From CALMKX01 sp036274895 (GTDB lineage: Bacteria > Acidobacteriota > Thermoanaerobaculia > Multivoradales > SZUA-115), in NCBI GenBank assembly GCA_036274895.1, contig DASUEU010000049.1, positions 186,001 to 250,000 on the forward strand: DNA of 64,000 nt, written 5' to 3'. Positions 34,430-42,169 of this stretch are shown here, piece after piece (positions within the stretch are counted from its first letter, which is position 1; each line of letters opens with the position of its first letter). The notes under the pieces were generated by a model. It was not told the DNA's origin, did not search any database, and was given only the letters and a program-made list of their open reading frames with translations. A program made the position numbers and the translations under genes.

Positions 34430-35002
34430 ATGACTGCCAGGAGATTGCTGCCTTTGGCCATCGCGTTTCTTGTCGGGTCGTCCCTGGGTACCGGCTACGT
34501 TTACGCCAACCACCCTTGGATTTGCTCCGGCACCACGGCCTACCACTACACGCCGCGGACGGTCGGCTACAACGGCCCCTCGGCCGAGACCTCGGTGAGT
34601 CGGCCCGCGAGTGCCTACACCGGCGCTTACACCCGCTCGATCAACATCTGGAACCCGACCGTGATCAACCTGACCTCCGGCGGCACGAAGCTCCAGCTGC
34701 GCTACGGTGCCTACGGCACCAACGGATGGTTGGGGCTGGCGACCATCTCGGGTATCAGCTCCTGCCACATCGGGCTGGGCAAGTCGCAGCTCAACGACAC
34801 CTATCTGCGCAACACCGGCACCTACTCGCAGACGGCGGTCGACCACGTCGCCTGCCAGGAGGTCGGCCACACTTTCGGCCTCAACCACAACCGCACGTCC
34901 TCGACGACCTGTATGAACGACACCATTCTGACCGCGGGGGCGCAGATCAACCAGCACGACCGCGATCTGCTGAGCTCGATCTATGCCCACGTCCCCAACT
35001 GA
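34430..35002 (+). CDS. Secreted matrixin-like metalloprotease homologue with altered zinc motif
   Basis: The 190 residues have a signal peptide (ends near VYA, residue 26) and one recognisable catalytic region, HVACQEVGHTFGLNHNR. The metzincin motif is HExxHxxGxxH; here the first His is Gln (QEVGHTFGLNH), while the Glu and other two His remain. A Cys pair may form a disulphide. The nearest fold is the M10/M12 metzincin clan. Activity with the altered ligand is uncertain, although similar Q-variants appear to form a family of their own. The gene has a strong GGAGG upstream and sits between redoxin and secreted-protein genes. Confidence 0.72.
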   Translation: MTARRLLPLAIAFLVGSSLGTGYVYANHPWICSGTTAYHYTPRTVGYNGPSAETSVSRPASAYTGAYTRSINIWNPTVINLTSGGTKLQLRYGAYGTNGWLGLATISGISSCHIGLGKSQLNDTYLRNTGTYSQTAVDHVACQEVGHTFGLNHNRTSSTTCMNDTILTAGAQINQHDRDLLSSIYAHVPN

Positions 35003-35054
35003 GGCCCAGAGCCCTACGTTCACCAACCCTGACGATTCGAACAGGAGAAGCAAG

Positions 35055-35603
35055 ATGAAAAGGATTCTGGTTCTCAGCCTCGCGTTGGTCGCCGGCTTCG
35101 CCGCGGCCGTGGTCATCGGCAAGGCCGCATCCGGGCCGCAGGTCGTCACCGCCAAGGCCCAGTGGGTCGACTACTACCGCACTCCGACCGGCTTGGTCGC
35201 CGGCGCGGACCTCATCGTCGTCGCCAAGCACCTCAGCGCTCAGCCCGGCCGCGTGGTGGGCAGTGTGCCCTACACCTTGAACGGCTTCCACATCCAGGAG
35301 GTCGTCAAGGGCGTGCACGATGGACCGGCTCTGCTGGTGGAGCAGACCGGCGGGCGGGCTGGAGAGATCATCGTCAACATCGACGACGGCGGGCCCTTCG
35401 AGGAGGGGCGCTCCTACCTGCTGTTCCTGAAGTCCCAGGGCAACGGTCTCTTCTACCAGATCAACCACCAGGCCCGCTACGAGCTCCAGGGCGACGTGAT
35501 GGTGGGGGTCGACCCGACCGATGCCGTGGTGGCAGCCTTCCACAACCGCGAGATCGGGCCCGCTGTACGCTTCCTGCGCGACCGCGCCGAACGAGTGAAG
35601 TAG
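35055..35603 (+). CDS. Secreted protein of unknown function
   Basis: The 182 residues start with a signal peptide (ILVLSLALVAGFAAAVVIG), followed by a single beta-rich domain: ADLIVVAKHLSAQPGRVVG, FHIQEVVKG, GRSYLLFLK. I do not recognise it firmly, though the pattern resembles small exported beta-barrel proteins found next to proteases. ATG 35055 has ACAGGAGAA upstream; an in-frame earlier ATG would overlap the preceding gene and lacks a signal peptide. Probably in one operon with the redoxin and metalloprotease genes. Confidence 0.65.
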   Translation: MKRILVLSLALVAGFAAAVVIGKAASGPQVVTAKAQWVDYYRTPTGLVAGADLIVVAKHLSAQPGRVVGSVPYTLNGFHIQEVVKGVHDGPALLVEQTGGRAGEIIVNIDDGGPFEEGRSYLLFLKSQGNGLFYQINHQARYELQGDVMVGVDPTDAVVAAFHNREIGPAVRFLRDRAERVK

Positions 35604-35608
35604 CGATC

Positions 35609-35654
35609 TGGCCCTGCGGCTCGGGGCGGTGCTCCGCCCCTCCCCGCGGGGCCA
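35609..35654. terminator. Nested stem-loop between convergent genes, candidate bidirectional terminator
   Basis: An outer 11-base stem (35609-35619 with 35644-35654, one wobble) encloses an inner GGGGCGG-TGCT-CCGCCCC hairpin (35623-35640). No T-tract is present. Confidence 0.45.
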
Positions 35655-35706
35655 GCCTCAGCGCTCGCGCTGCACGTGCTCGGTGAGCGTGGAGGGGCCG
35701 TGCGGG

Positions 35707-36399
35707 TCACGGCTTCACGAAGGAGCTCTCGGTGATCGACTGGTTGCCGCTCTCGTCGATCGCCAGCACCTCGAAGAGGTTGACCCCCGACGGCAGGGTG
35801 GCCACGAACTCCGGCGGTACGGTCACCGAGGTCACGTTGGCGGGGACCGTCACCTGGAAGGGCTTGACGATGAGCTGGTAGCCGGCGATCGAGATCGGGC
35901 GATCCGGGAAGCCGTCGGGCGTGGTCGTCACGGCGTCCCAGCTGATGACCAGGGAGTTGTTCGCTCCCAGAGTGGCGGTGACGTCACCGGGACCGTTCGG
36001 GATCGCGTGGGACAGGTACGCCACGCTCTCGAGCTCCAGGTTGTCGACGGTCAGGCCGTCGAACTCGTAGAAGCCCTCGGGGAAGAGCGCCAGCAGGTCC
36101 TCGAGAGGGAAGTCGTCGAGGTTGGGCTCGGCACCTTCGAAGAAGAGCTCGGTCATGCCGAGCTGCCGGTAGGCGGCATACCCCTGCACGAGGAAGACCC
36201 TCACTTCTCTCGGGTTCTCGATCTCCAACCGCTTCCAGTCCTCGCCGTCGAGGGTGACGTGGTAGCCGAGGTCGTTGGCGGTCTGGTTGTACTCGATGTA
36301 GATCCTGGCGATGCTGAATTCGTCGGCCGACGTGGCGCCGGCGGTCGCCAGGATCAGGGCGGCGGCGAGGATGACGGGCAGGGAACGGCGGGTCTTCAT
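35707..36399 (-). CDS. Secreted beta-rich protein of unknown function
   Basis: The 230 residues have a signal peptide (SLPVILAAALILATAGATSA) and no enzymatic motif. The C-terminal third (SLVISWDAVTTTPDG...YQLIVKPFQVTVPANVTSVTVPPEF) looks like a fibronectin type III domain. ATG 36399 is preferred because AAAAGGAG lies nine bases upstream; ATG 36408 would be too close to that site. The N-terminal part mentions no known family to me. It is convergent with the preceding secreted-protein gene. Confidence 0.7.
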   Translation of the reverse strand: MKTRRSLPVILAAALILATAGATSADEFSIARIYIEYNQTANDLGYHVTLDGEDWKRLEIENPREVRVFLVQGYAAYRQLGMTELFFEGAEPNLDDFPLEDLLALFPEGFYEFDGLTVDNLELESVAYLSHAIPNGPGDVTATLGANNSLVISWDAVTTTPDGFPDRPISIAGYQLIVKPFQVTVPANVTSVTVPPEFVATLPSGVNLFEVLAIDESGNQSITESSFVKP

Positions 36400-36523
36400 G
36401 GCTTCCATCTCCTTTTAGAGGTTTGCCTGCACTAGCGGAGATGCAAGAGGGCGCGGAATCCTTCGTCGGCGGGCGGCCGGGAAATGGCATAGGCTGGCAA
36501 CCCGACCAGTCGAGGAGCCGAGC

Positions 36524-36748
36524 ATGGACGTCTTGGAGCCCCTGATCACGACCTCGCCGCAGCGGCTGAGCGGCACCCCGGTGTTCGCCGGCACTCGGGT
36601 GCCCGTGCAGACCCTGATCGACTACCTCGAAGCAGGCGATCCTCTCAAGGCCTTCCTCGAGGCCTTCCCCAGCGTTTCCCGCGAGCACGCCATTGCGGTG
36701 CTCGAGTTGGCGAAGTCGGCGCTGCTCGAGAAAGCAGTGGCGCCCTGA
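36524..36748 (+). CDS. DUF433-type antitoxin
   Basis: The 74 residues match the DUF433 helix-turn-helix domain: SPQRLSGTPVFAGTRVPVQTLIDYLEAGD and a C-terminal helix. DUF433 proteins usually precede a DUF5615 PIN-like toxin and act as its antitoxin and repressor. ATG 36524 has GAGGAG upstream. The expected toxin follows after 18 bases but is cut short. Confidence 0.87.
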   Translation: MDVLEPLITTSPQRLSGTPVFAGTRVPVQTLIDYLEAGDPLKAFLEAFPSVSREHAIAVLELAKSALLEKAVAP

Positions 36749-36766
36749 CGGCGAACGGGCATCCCG

Positions 36767-36856
36767 ATGCGAGCACTCCTGGATGCTTGTGTGCCGAAGG
36801 GCCTGCTCAGGAGCTTGACTGGCCACGAGGTTCGGGCCGTGCTTCTGAGCTACTGA
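36767..36856 (+). pseudogene. Truncated DUF5615 PIN-like toxin remnant
   Basis: The 29-residue frame MRALLDACVPKGLLRSLTGH, continuing EVRAVLLSY, corresponds to the N-terminal strand-helix of DUF5615 toxins, whose usual length is about 110-120. It then stops. The homology ends at the point where sequence composition drops in GC toward the HNH gene, so an insertion or deletion probably removed the rest. It keeps its place directly after the DUF433 antitoxin. Confidence 0.75.
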
Positions 36857-36895
36857 CGCTGACTGGTTGTAGAGCCCGGCAATTGAGCAGCACAG

Positions 36896-37669
36896 ATGGC
36901 TATTGCTGACAAGTCTAGGAAGTTGCTCTGGGCACGATCAGGGAACCGGTGCGCTCTCTGCAAGTGTGAACTGATCATGAAGGGCGCCCTCGAGACCGAG
37001 GAAAGTGGATCGGTGATCGGTGATGAGTGCCATATTGTTTCGTTGAGACACGGGGGTCCCCGGTATAACCCGACCTTCTCGGCCAGGGAGGTGGATGAAT
37101 ATGCCAACCTCATATTGCTCTGCAAGGTTCACCACAAAGTTGTTGATGATCAGCACGAGGCTTATCCGGCGGAATGGCTAAAGCAGCTGAAGCATGGGCA
37201 TGAAGAGTGGGTCAGAGAACGACTAGGTTCCGGGGGTACTGACAGCGACTCGTTGCAGGGTCGGTCAGTAGACACACCTTACTACCTGATACGCATCACT
37301 AGTGGGAGCGAACTACTGACGGTCGTAGACGGGATGTGCGCCTCGTCATTCTCCTGCGACGAACTGCTGACGGAGGATGAGGTGCGTGTTGTAGGGGGCT
37401 TTCTCCAGAATCTCGAGGATTGGGGGGATCTCGCTCCCGAGTTCGGACCTGGGCGGAAAGTCCGAGTTGGCTTCGAACTCACCAATGGTATCAGGGAACT
37501 CGATGAGCAAGGTTTCTGGGTTTTTGCTTGCCGAGAGATCCAAGTTCTTGAGGGACGCAAGTCCGGCGTGCCATCAGAATGGCCGGTAGCGCACGTTAGG
37601 GTTGTCAGAAAAGCGAGCGACGAGATAGTCAGATTGGAAAGACAGGACGATTCTTCGAAGGATGATTGA
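36896..37669 (+). CDS. HNH endonuclease-domain protein, lower GC than neighbours
   Basis: The 257 residues carry an N-terminal HNH nuclease: CALCKCEL (zinc Cys pair), ECHIVSLRHGGPRYNP, and NLILLCKVHHKVVDD (second zinc pair and catalytic His), within residues 19-85. The C-terminal 160 residues are unlike any family I recognise. Codon use and base composition are clearly more AT-rich than flanking genes, pointing to recent acquisition. Such stand-alone HNH proteins occur in mobile elements and defence loci. No partner is visible. Confidence 0.85.
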   Translation: MAIADKSRKLLWARSGNRCALCKCELIMKGALETEESGSVIGDECHIVSLRHGGPRYNPTFSAREVDEYANLILLCKVHHKVVDDQHEAYPAEWLKQLKHGHEEWVRERLGSGGTDSDSLQGRSVDTPYYLIRITSGSELLTVVDGMCASSFSCDELLTEDEVRVVGGFLQNLEDWGDLAPEFGPGRKVRVGFELTNGIRELDEQGFWVFACREIQVLEGRKSGVPSEWPVAHVRVVRKASDEIVRLERQDDSSKDD

Positions 37670-37756
37670 GCAAAGGAGCGGCAAACCTAGTCGGAGCAGT
37701 CGACGGCTGAGATCGCCGGTGAATGGCTGACTCCCTGACGGCTAGAGGCAGATTCG

Positions 37757-38284
37757 ATGGTCGCCCCACAGCAAGTCACCCTCGAAGCCGCCACCCCAGC
37801 CACCGCGCCGCTCCTCTCCAACCTCCTCCAACTCTACCTCCACGACCTGAGCGAGATCTTCCCGATCGAGATCGGGGAGGACGGCCGCTTCGCGTACGAC
37901 AGGCTCCCCCTCTACTGGTCCGAGCCCGCCACGTACTTCGCCTTCCTGATCCGCGCTGAGGGCCGCGTCGCGAGCTTCGCGCTGGTGACCCGCGGCTCGC
38001 CGGCCACCGCCGATCCTGAAGACCCCGACGTGGCGGAGTTCTTCGTGTTGCGTTCTCACCGCCGCTCCGGCGTCGGCCGCCGGGCGGCCTTTCTGCTGTG
38101 GGATCTTCTTCCCGGCCGTTGGGTCGTGCGGGTGGCGGAAGCGAACCGGGCTGGCCTGCCGTTCTGGGAGAAGGTGGTCCGCGAGTACACCCAGGGCGCT
38201 TTCTCGACGACGGAGCACCGTGGCAAGCTCCACACTTTCCGGGTCTTCTCGTTCAGGAGCGCCGCCGTGAAGGCGGCCGTGTGA
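37757..38284 (+). CDS. GNAT-family N-acetyltransferase, copy 2
   Basis: The 175 residues are near-identical to copy 1 at 32935-33468. Core differences are T/I, H/Y, G/S, L/P and QS/EK. The acetyl-CoA site (RRSGVGRRA) is retained, so it is likely functional. The cupin gene follows after 12 bases, suggesting one transcript. Upstream similarity to copy 1 ends near base 37773. Confidence 0.88.
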   Translation: MVAPQQVTLEAATPATAPLLSNLLQLYLHDLSEIFPIEIGEDGRFAYDRLPLYWSEPATYFAFLIRAEGRVASFALVTRGSPATADPEDPDVAEFFVLRSHRRSGVGRRAAFLLWDLLPGRWVVRVAEANRAGLPFWEKVVREYTQGAFSTTEHRGKLHTFRVFSFRSAAVKAAV

Positions 38285-38296
38285 AAGGAGCCCGCC

Positions 38297-38626
38297 GTGC
38301 AGATGTTAGGCATTCCATTCGGCATCACGGACTGGTCCGAGGTCGAGAGGACCGAGCATCCCGGGGAAAGCGGCGTCGCGTATTGGCGGACGCGGACCTT
38401 CGGGGACATCCGCGTCCGCATGGTCGAGTACACGCCGGGCTACCTCGCGGACCACTGGTGCACCAAGGGGCACGTCCTCCTGTGCCTCGAAGGGGAGCTC
38501 CAGACCGAGCTGCAAGACGGACGGATGTTCAGCCTGAAGCCGGGCATGAGCTACCAGGTCGCCGACCAGGGTGAGGCCCACCGCTCCTCGACGACGGTGG
38601 GCGCCAAGCTGTTCATCGTCGATTGA
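38297..38626 (+). CDS. DHCW-motif cupin-fold protein
   Basis: The 109 residues have the motif ADHWCTKGHVLLCLEG (the DHCW cupin signature) and the second cupin strand FSLKPGMSYQVAD. This is a small single-domain cupin with metal-binding potential; the substrate is unknown. The start is GTG 38297 with AAAGGAG six bases upstream; an ATG lies two codons later. It is coupled to GNAT copy 2. Confidence 0.87.
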   Translation: MQMLGIPFGITDWSEVERTEHPGESGVAYWRTRTFGDIRVRMVEYTPGYLADHWCTKGHVLLCLEGELQTELQDGRMFSLKPGMSYQVADQGEAHRSSTTVGAKLFIVD

Positions 38627-39959
38627 AAGGGAGTGCGACCTGGAGCTTCAACGCCTCGAGAGGGAGCGAGCCCGGAGATGGCTGGAGGAGTTGGCGCACT
38701 CATCCTCCGACCAGGTGGCTCGGAAACTCGTCGTGACGGCCTGCCTGCTCCATCAGGGGTTCCGGCTCTGGCCGGGTCGTTCGAAGCGCATCACGGTGGC
38801 CAAGCTGCGCCGCAAGCTCGCGAGCGTCGAGAGTTCGGAGGCGGCCGCCTTTTTCGACTGCAGTGTCTTCCTGCATGCCGAGCAGGTATCCCTCGGCCTA
38901 TTGCGGAGGCGTTATCCGCAGGGGATGATCGCCAGGTTCCTCGACCTGGAGGAGACGGATTCGGGAGACCTCGGCGACAGCTGGCCGCTGATCTCGATCA
39001 CATGGTTTCGGGGCCCGGCCGGCGGGCACTTCAACCCGGCCAACTCGAAGCTGCTCCTCGGCCTGCGCAACGAGCACTTCCTGAGCGACGAGTCTCTCCC
39101 CGATCCCCGCGCCCTGTTCCCGGACCTGCCGAGGACGCCCGGGAAGAAGAGCCTGCCACCGCCCGTTGTCACCGAGCTGCGGTTTCGACCGGGAGGTGAC
39201 TCGGCGGAGTTCGTACAGTCGGTTCATGCCCACGCTCCCACCCTCGAGAAGCTCGTGCTCGAAACGGCGGAACCGCTCCAGGAGCCGGGCATCGCCGAGG
39301 TCTCATTGCCGAGCCTGCGGGAGCTTTCCCTGGGCTCGCTCGAGCCGTTGCGGGATCCGCTCTTGGGGCCGTGGCTCGCCAAGCTGCCGGCCCTGCGGGT
39401 GCTGCGCAGCGCCCTGCCGCCCAGGGCCGCGGGCATCCCCCTGGCCATGAAGGCCGCCTCCTGGTGGCGGCGACTCACGAGCCTGGAGCTGCAGGTCCAC
39501 CAGCTCGAGGCCGAGGCCGAGTGGCAGAGCCTCTGGTCCGGCGAGAGGCTGGCTCTCGAAGACCTCGACGTGCGCTGGCTCAGCCGGGCGCAGGCCGCCA
39601 CCGTGCTGCGAGCGCCAATGCCGGATCTTCGTGTCCTCGATCTCCAAGGCAGTCTGGGCGCGGGGTACCTGGACGACCTGACCCACAACGCGCTGCCGAA
39701 CCTCGAGGAGCTGGACCTGCGCGGTGCGGCGATCCAGCCGGAGGACTTTCAGCGTGTCGCGCCGGTGCTCGCGGAGGTCTTCCCGAAGCTGCGGCGAGTC
39801 GGCATCCGCTTCATGAGCGACCGCCGGGTCGACTTCTTCGACTGGACCGGTGGCCCCCCGGTCCACTGGGCATACGAGCCCATGTCGGACCAGGAGCTCC
39901 AGGAAGGCTTCCTCGACGCTCTCGGGCTGGAGCTGCTCAAAAGCGAGCCGCGCGGGTGA
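38571..39959 (+). CDS. Leucine-rich-repeat-like protein, start uncertain
   Basis: The C-terminal part (from about residue 210) has LRR-type spacing: LEKLVLETAEPL, LRELSLGSLEPL, LRVLRSALPP, LRVLDLQGSLG and LEELDLRGAAI. The N-terminal part is helical and unrecognised. From ATG 38571 it would overlap the cupin gene by 56 bases. A CTG at 38640, eight bases after AAAGGGAG, is an alternative; no in-frame ATG or GTG lies near the end of the cupin. Such proteins occur in Myxococcota- and Planctomycetes-like genomes. Function is unknown. Confidence 0.65.
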   Translation: MRPTAPRRRWAPSCSSSIERECDLELQRLERERARRWLEELAHSSSDQVARKLVVTACLLHQGFRLWPGRSKRITVAKLRRKLASVESSEAAAFFDCSVFLHAEQVSLGLLRRRYPQGMIARFLDLEETDSGDLGDSWPLISITWFRGPAGGHFNPANSKLLLGLRNEHFLSDESLPDPRALFPDLPRTPGKKSLPPPVVTELRFRPGGDSAEFVQSVHAHAPTLEKLVLETAEPLQEPGIAEVSLPSLRELSLGSLEPLRDPLLGPWLAKLPALRVLRSALPPRAAGIPLAMKAASWWRRLTSLELQVHQLEAEAEWQSLWSGERLALEDLDVRWLSRAQAATVLRAPMPDLRVLDLQGSLGAGYLDDLTHNALPNLEELDLRGAAIQPEDFQRVAPVLAEVFPKLRRVGIRFMSDRRVDFFDWTGGPPVHWAYEPMSDQELQEGFLDALGLELLKSEPRG

Positions 39960-39989
39960 AGACCGCCGGGTGTCGGTGGTCAGCACTTG

Positions 39990-40079
39990 CTATCCCTCCA
40001 CCTTCCAGGCGAGGGTCCCGGCCGGGTTCTCGTACCAGCCTGGCTCGGCGTAGGTCTCGAGGCCTCGCCGTGCCTTCAC
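39990..40079 (-). pseudogene. C-terminal fragment of a multicopper oxidase gene
   Basis: On the minus strand the frame VKARRGLETYAEPGWYENP, continuing AGTLAWKVEG-stop, closely matches the C-terminus of the oxidase at 42771-44198 (LVKVREGLESYADPGWYENP, continuing AGTLAWKVE). DNA at 39997-40079 is nearly identical to 42829-42911. No other part of the oxidase is present. It is a relic of a duplicated or rearranged oxidase copy. Confidence 0.8.
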
Positions 40080-40176
40080 GGCAAACCTAGGGGACGTTCT
40101 CGGCCCACGCGGGCGGCAACGGGCAGCTACCTTTGGGGGTGGTGCCGGTGGGACCTGCTGCGCGGACACTGAGGCG

Positions 40177-41145
40177 ATGGCGAATCCCTCCCTGGCTGTA
40201 GGGCTGACCCTCACGGCTCCGTTGTGGCTGGGGACCTTGAGCTGGTCCTCGCTTCCCGGGTCCCCGCCGTCACCCGTGCCAGCGGCTGGCACAGTGGTCG
40301 CGCCGGCTTCCGGCCCACTGGCCGTGCGCAGCATCGGCCACGGCCGCCCGGCGGTGGTCCTGCTTCACGGCCTCTTCGGTTCCCATCGCTATTGGCGAGG
40401 TTACGACGGTCTGGCCGCCCGTCATCGCTTGATCGTCCCCGACCTGCTCGGCTTCGGGGACTCACCCAAGCCCGCCACCGGCTACTCCGCCGACGATCAC
40501 GCCCTGGCCGTGGCCGGCACGCTCGAGGGCCTTGGTGTCGTTGAACCGGCGGTCGTGGTGGCCCACTCGGCGGGCACGGTGGTCGCCTTGCGGCTGCGCG
40601 CCCTGCGGCCGGACCTGGTGGCGGGCGTGGTCGCCTTCGGCCCTCCCCTCTACGGCTCACAACAGCAGGCGCGACACCACCTGCGGCGGCTCGATCCTCT
40701 CGCCGGCCTCTTCGTCCAGCGGGGGGCCTTGGCGCGCGGGCTCTGCCACTGGTTCCACAGGCATCCGCGCCTCGCGCTGCGGCTCACTCGCTGGACTCGC
40801 CGGGGCCTGCCTCCCGAGGTGGTGGAGGATACCCTCGCTCACACCTGGGACTCCTTCCGCTACACCCTGGAGGGCCTCCTGCTCTCGGCCGAAGCAGAGG
40901 GTTGGTTGGCGACGACGGACAGCCCCATCCGGCTGGTCGCCGGCGATTCCGACCGGGTCGTTGACGTGGCTTATCTGCGCGACCTCGAACGCCGGAGGCC
41001 GGGGATCTCCATCGAGATCGTCCCCGGAGGTGGCCACCACCTGCCGCTGACCCATCCGGCCCTCACCCGAACCGAGATCGAGCGAGCCCTGGCGGCGGCG
41101 GGGACCCGGCTCGCCGCTCCAGATCGAGAAAGGAGTCGAAAATGA
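40177..41145 (+). CDS. Alpha/beta-fold hydrolase
   Basis: The 322 residues contain the oxyanion region VVLLHGLFGSHRYW, the nucleophile elbow AHSAGT (Ser near residue 132), a cap domain, the acidic residue in VAGDSD and the catalytic His in GGGHHLP. This is a standard alpha/beta hydrolase triad. The N-terminal 45 residues include a hydrophobic, possibly exported segment. The substrate is unknown. Its TGA overlaps the next ATG as ATGA. Confidence 0.85.
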   Translation: MANPSLAVGLTLTAPLWLGTLSWSSLPGSPPSPVPAAGTVVAPASGPLAVRSIGHGRPAVVLLHGLFGSHRYWRGYDGLAARHRLIVPDLLGFGDSPKPATGYSADDHALAVAGTLEGLGVVEPAVVVAHSAGTVVALRLRALRPDLVAGVVAFGPPLYGSQQQARHHLRRLDPLAGLFVQRGALARGLCHWFHRHPRLALRLTRWTRRGLPPEVVEDTLAHTWDSFRYTLEGLLLSAEAEGWLATTDSPIRLVAGDSDRVVDVAYLRDLERRRPGISIEIVPGGGHHLPLTHPALTRTEIERALAAAGTRLAAPDRERSRK

Positions 41146-41522
41146 GAGCCCTTCACTGCCTCGTGCTCTCGGGTCTGGCGACCCTCCTGCTGGTCGTCCC
41201 GGCCTCGATCGAGGCCGGAGAGGAACCCTCCTTCTACCACCGCTACATCATGAAAGGCAGCATCCTGGAGGTCGAAGAAGGGGCGGTCTACCTGTGCATA
41301 GGCACTTCGGACGGCGCCGTGCCGGGCCAGGTCCTGGAGGTTGTGCGCATTACGCGCAAGCCCGGTTACAACCCGAAAGCGGGTGGGTTGCGCTTCCGGC
41401 GCGACAAGGTCGGCCAGGTCAAAATCGACGAGGTGGTCGACGAGCACTTCGCTCGCGCCTCCCTTCTCGCCGGCGAGGCCAAGGCGGGGGACGTGGTCGA
41501 GCTGTCGAGGCCTGCTGGATGA
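41142..41522 (+). CDS. Small secreted protein of unknown function
   Basis: The 126 residues start with a signal peptide (LVLSGLATLLLVVPASIEA). A compact beta-rich domain follows: GSILEVEEGAVYLCIGTSDGAVPGQVLEVVRI...VGQVKIDEVVDEHFARASLLAGEAKAGDVVEL. The IGxxxGAVPGQ pattern is like that seen after FlgT/curli-type exported domains, but no family is certain. It is translationally coupled to the hydrolase. After its stop, 41523-41705 stays open in the same frame without a start codon. Confidence 0.65.
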   Translation: MRALHCLVLSGLATLLLVVPASIEAGEEPSFYHRYIMKGSILEVEEGAVYLCIGTSDGAVPGQVLEVVRITRKPGYNPKAGGLRFRRDKVGQVKIDEVVDEHFARASLLAGEAKAGDVVELSRPAG

Positions 41523-41781
41523 GCGGGCCGTTGCCCCGACTACCGTGGGCGGTTCTCGTCGGCGGGCTACGACCGGGACGACCAGTGCCCGTGCACGATG
41601 GTCGAGACGCCCCCCCTCCGGCGTAGCAGCATGGTCTCGGCGCCGCGGGACGAGACCGCCTTTCCCCAAAAGGTCCCGGTCGTCCTCGACAGGGTCGGCA
41701 CCTAGGCGGTGTCGGCGGCCGGAGGCGCCAGGGCAGTGACGAGGAGCAGCGGTAGGGCGCCCCACGGGCTCGATCGGAGCT

Positions 41782-42126
41782 TCACCGCGGGCCTCCCGCC
41801 GAAGGGGCCTTCGCTGCGCCGAGCTGCACGTGCTGGGCGGTGCTCTTGCCGTCTTTGGTCTGGAAGTGGACCACGGCCCGCTCACCGATCCTGACGTTCT
41901 CCCGCCCCTCGTTTCTGCCTTCACGTTCGAAGTGGGTTTCCGGCGTCAGGACGTAAGAGGTGACCTTGCCATCCGGGCCCTTGAGATCCAGGCGGTCGGC
42001 GGCGATCGCTTCGATCGTGCCCATGGCAGTGTGGCTGTGCCCCTCGTGGGCGAGGGTGGGGAGGGTCAGCAGAGCCAGCGCGGCCAAGCCGGCCAGGGTC
42101 TCGCGGGCGAATCTGCGGCGGAGCAT
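41782..42126 (-). CDS. Small periplasmic protein (DUF5666-like) of the metal operon
   Basis: The 114 residues start with a signal peptide (LAGLAALALLTLPTLA). The mature protein begins with a His cluster (HEGHSH), then a beta-barrel-like domain (MGTIEAIAADRLDLKGPDGKVTSYVLTPETHF). The pattern resembles DUF5666-type domains in metal-resistance loci. The His-rich N-terminus suggests copper or other metal binding. It lies 43 bases downstream of the cytochrome gene, the end of the operon. Confidence 0.7.
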   Translation of the reverse strand: MLRRRFARETLAGLAALALLTLPTLAHEGHSHTAMGTIEAIAADRLDLKGPDGKVTSYVLTPETHFEREGRNEGRENVRIGERAVVHFQTKDGKSTAQHVQLGAAKAPSAGGPR

Positions 42127-42169
42127 GGTGAGACTCCTTTCGCGGTCGGAGTGGAGAGTCGTTATGGGC

